From DATACN01 sp038215095 (GTDB lineage Bacteria; Actinomycetota; Thermoleophilia; Solirubrobacterales; Thermoleophilaceae): a stretch of 64,000 bases of DNA. Below, piece by piece: positions 63,005-64,000 of this stretch (position 1 is its first letter; every line of letters starts with the position of its first letter). A program made the position numbers and the translations under genes. The stretch lies in the NCBI GenBank assembly GCA_038215095.1, contig JBBQRG010000001.1:1-64000 (forward strand), written 5' to 3'. Under the pieces are notes generated by a model, which was given only the letters and a program-made list of their open reading frames with translations, ran no database searches and was not told where the DNA came from.

Positions 63005-64000
63005 TTGGCGTAGTCGGTGGCGCGGCTCTCGCGGATCACCGTGACCTTGATCTGCCCCGGGTAGTCGAGCTCCTTCTCGACGTCGCGCGCGATCTTGTGC
63101 GACAGCAGCGCGGCCTTGTCATCGTCCACGTCCTCGGGCTTCACGATCACGCGGATCTCGCGGCCCGCGTGCATCGCGTAGACCTTCTCGACGCCCTCGT
63201 GGCGCCCGGCGATGTCCTCCAGCTCGTGCAGCCGCTTCACGTAGGACTCGAGCGACTCCCCGCGCGCCCCCGGCCGTGCGCCCGACAGGGAGTCCACGAT
63301 CTGCACGATCACGGCCTCGACGGTCTGCGGCTCGACCTCGTTGTGGTGGGCCTCCATCGCGTGGGCCACCGCCTCGGGCTCCTTGTAGCGGCGCGCCATC
63401 TGACCGCCCACCAGCGCGTGCGGGCCGTCGACCTCGTGCGAGACGGCCTTGCCGATGTCGTGCAGCAGCGCGGCGCGCGCGGCCACGCGCGGGTCCGCCT
63501 GCAGCTCCGCCGCCAGCATGCCGGCCAGCCGGGCGCACTCGATCGAGTGGTGCAGCACCTGCTGCCCGTAGCTCGTCCGGTAGCGCAGCCGGCCCAGCAG
63601 CTTCGTGAGCTCTGGGTGCAGCGAGCCGAGGTTGGCCTCGAACACCGCCTGCTCACCGACCTCGACGATGTGGCCCTCGATCTCCGAGCGCGCCTGGCGG
63701 TAGGCCTCCTCGATCCGAGCCGGGTGGATGCGCCCGTCCTGGAGCAGGCGCTCCAGCGTGAGCTTGGCGATCTCGCGGCGCACGCCGTCGAAGCCGGACA
63801 GGAGCACGGCGCCCGGGGTGTCGTCGACGATGAAGTCGATGCCCGTGAGCGTCTCCAGCGTGCGGATGTTGCGCCCCTCGCGGCCGATGATGCGGCCCTT
63901 CAGCTCGTCCGACTTCAGCTCCACCACCGACACCGTGGTCTCCACCGCGTGGCCGCCGGCCACGCGCTGCATGACGGCGGCGAGGATGCTGCGAGCGCGC
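63001..64000 (-). CDS. rny: Ribonuclease Y, C-terminal part
   Basis: The 3' 333 codons; the 5' end (membrane anchor and coiled coil) lies beyond the window edge. The KH domain is SVVELKSDELKGRIIGREGRNIRTLE. The HD domain has the metal histidine/aspartate pair in ALLHDIGKAV and later VEAVIVQIVDSLSGARPGARGES. RNase Y starts mRNA decay at the membrane. The SARPGAR-type segment and the terminal IKVTVIRESRATDYAK are typical. Confidence 0.96.
   Translation of the reverse strand, partial: RARSILAAVMQRVAGGHAVETTVSVVELKSDELKGRIIGREGRNIRTLETLTGIDFIVDDTPGAVLLSGFDGVRREIAKLTLERLLQDGRIHPARIEEAYRQARSEIEGHIVEVGEQAVFEANLGSLHPELTKLLGRLRYRTSYGQQVLHHSIECARLAGMLAAELQADPRVAARAALLHDIGKAVSHEVDGPHALVGGQMARRYKEPEAVAHAMEAHHNEVEPQTVEAVIVQIVDSLSGARPGARGESLESYVKRLHELEDIAGRHEGVEKVYAMHAGREIRVIVKPEDVDDDKAALLSHKIARDVEKELDYPGQIKVTVIRESRATDYAK

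Noticed and set aside
1..64000. tRNA, rRNA, insertion sequence, prophage or attachment site
   Set aside because: No cloverleaf, transposase, integrase or phage gene was recognised; all neighbouring genes have chromosomal housekeeping character.

Overview
This is a dense, very high G+C (by eye around 70%) bacterial chromosome segment. It holds about 69 protein genes, almost no intergenic space, no tRNA or rRNA, and no mobile element. Gene content and order point to an actinobacterium. The markers are sepF-proC-yggT-lspA-rluD, rpsB-tsf-pyrH-frr-uppS-cdsA-dxr-rseP-ispG-proS, pgsA followed by an FHA protein and an FtsR-like MerR protein, MurT/GatD, DivIVA-like and RskA-like proteins. The RsiG-like small protein, the WS/DGAT acyltransferase, the c-di-AMP riboswitch before an RlpA-like gene and the DapL route suggest the class Thermoleophilia (Solirubrobacterales-like). 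That placement is inference.

Layout. 1-2700: end of the division/septum cluster (sepF, proC, yggT, lspA, rluD), closed by a clear intrinsic terminator. 2750-20995: one long plus-strand block for translation (rpsB, tsf, frr, proS), nucleotide and phospholipid synthesis (pyrH, cdsA, pgsA) and isoprenoids (uppS, dxr, ispG), interrupted by a GAF-GGDEF protein, an acyl-CoA ligase and a minus-strand GGDEF/HD-GYP protein. It ends with an RsiG-like protein, an FHA protein and a MerR regulator. 21000-28133: apt, a START-like protein, an alkylglycerone-phosphate-synthase-like flavoprotein, a sigma-region-4/RskA fusion, a thioesterase, nadE and a two-domain peptidase. 28174-36545: an envelope-lipid cluster (two esterases around an MprF-like protein, two membrane proteins), a frameshifted sensor kinase, a secreted SH3b protein and YbaK. 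36542-47672: WS/DGAT, the riboswitch-controlled RlpA-like gene, dinB, and assorted small genes (OsmC, PdxH, DivIVA-like, thioredoxin, HAD). 47731-53224: a class II amidotransferase, lipid kinase, MurT, methyltransferase, GatD and an epimerase. 53226-64000: STAS, dut, hflX, an epimerase, a repeat cluster, DUF429, dapL, dapF, miaA, a binding lipoprotein, miaB, a DUF1089 protein and the 3' part of rny.

How the genes work together. Most of the window builds the envelope: undecaprenyl carrier (dxr, ispG, uppS), phospholipids (cdsA, pgsA), lipoprotein processing (lspA), DAP (dapL, dapF) and lipid II amidation (MurT/GatD). Three cyclic-nucleotide signals appear to touch it. c-di-GMP is represented by two GGDEF proteins and an RsiG-like protein, c-di-AMP by a riboswitch on the RlpA-like gene, and cAMP by a CRP-type site upstream of that riboswitch.

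The most notable observations are: a DapF with both catalytic cysteines replaced by serine; a widespread leaderless architecture with a TANNNT -10 box 6-10 nt before the start codon, often built on the previous stop codon and interleaved at divergent genes; a family of REP-like palindromes with compensatory base changes; and a CRP site plus c-di-AMP riboswitch stacked upstream of one wall gene. Two genes are broken by single-base frameshifts and two lack a canonical start codon where homology expects one.
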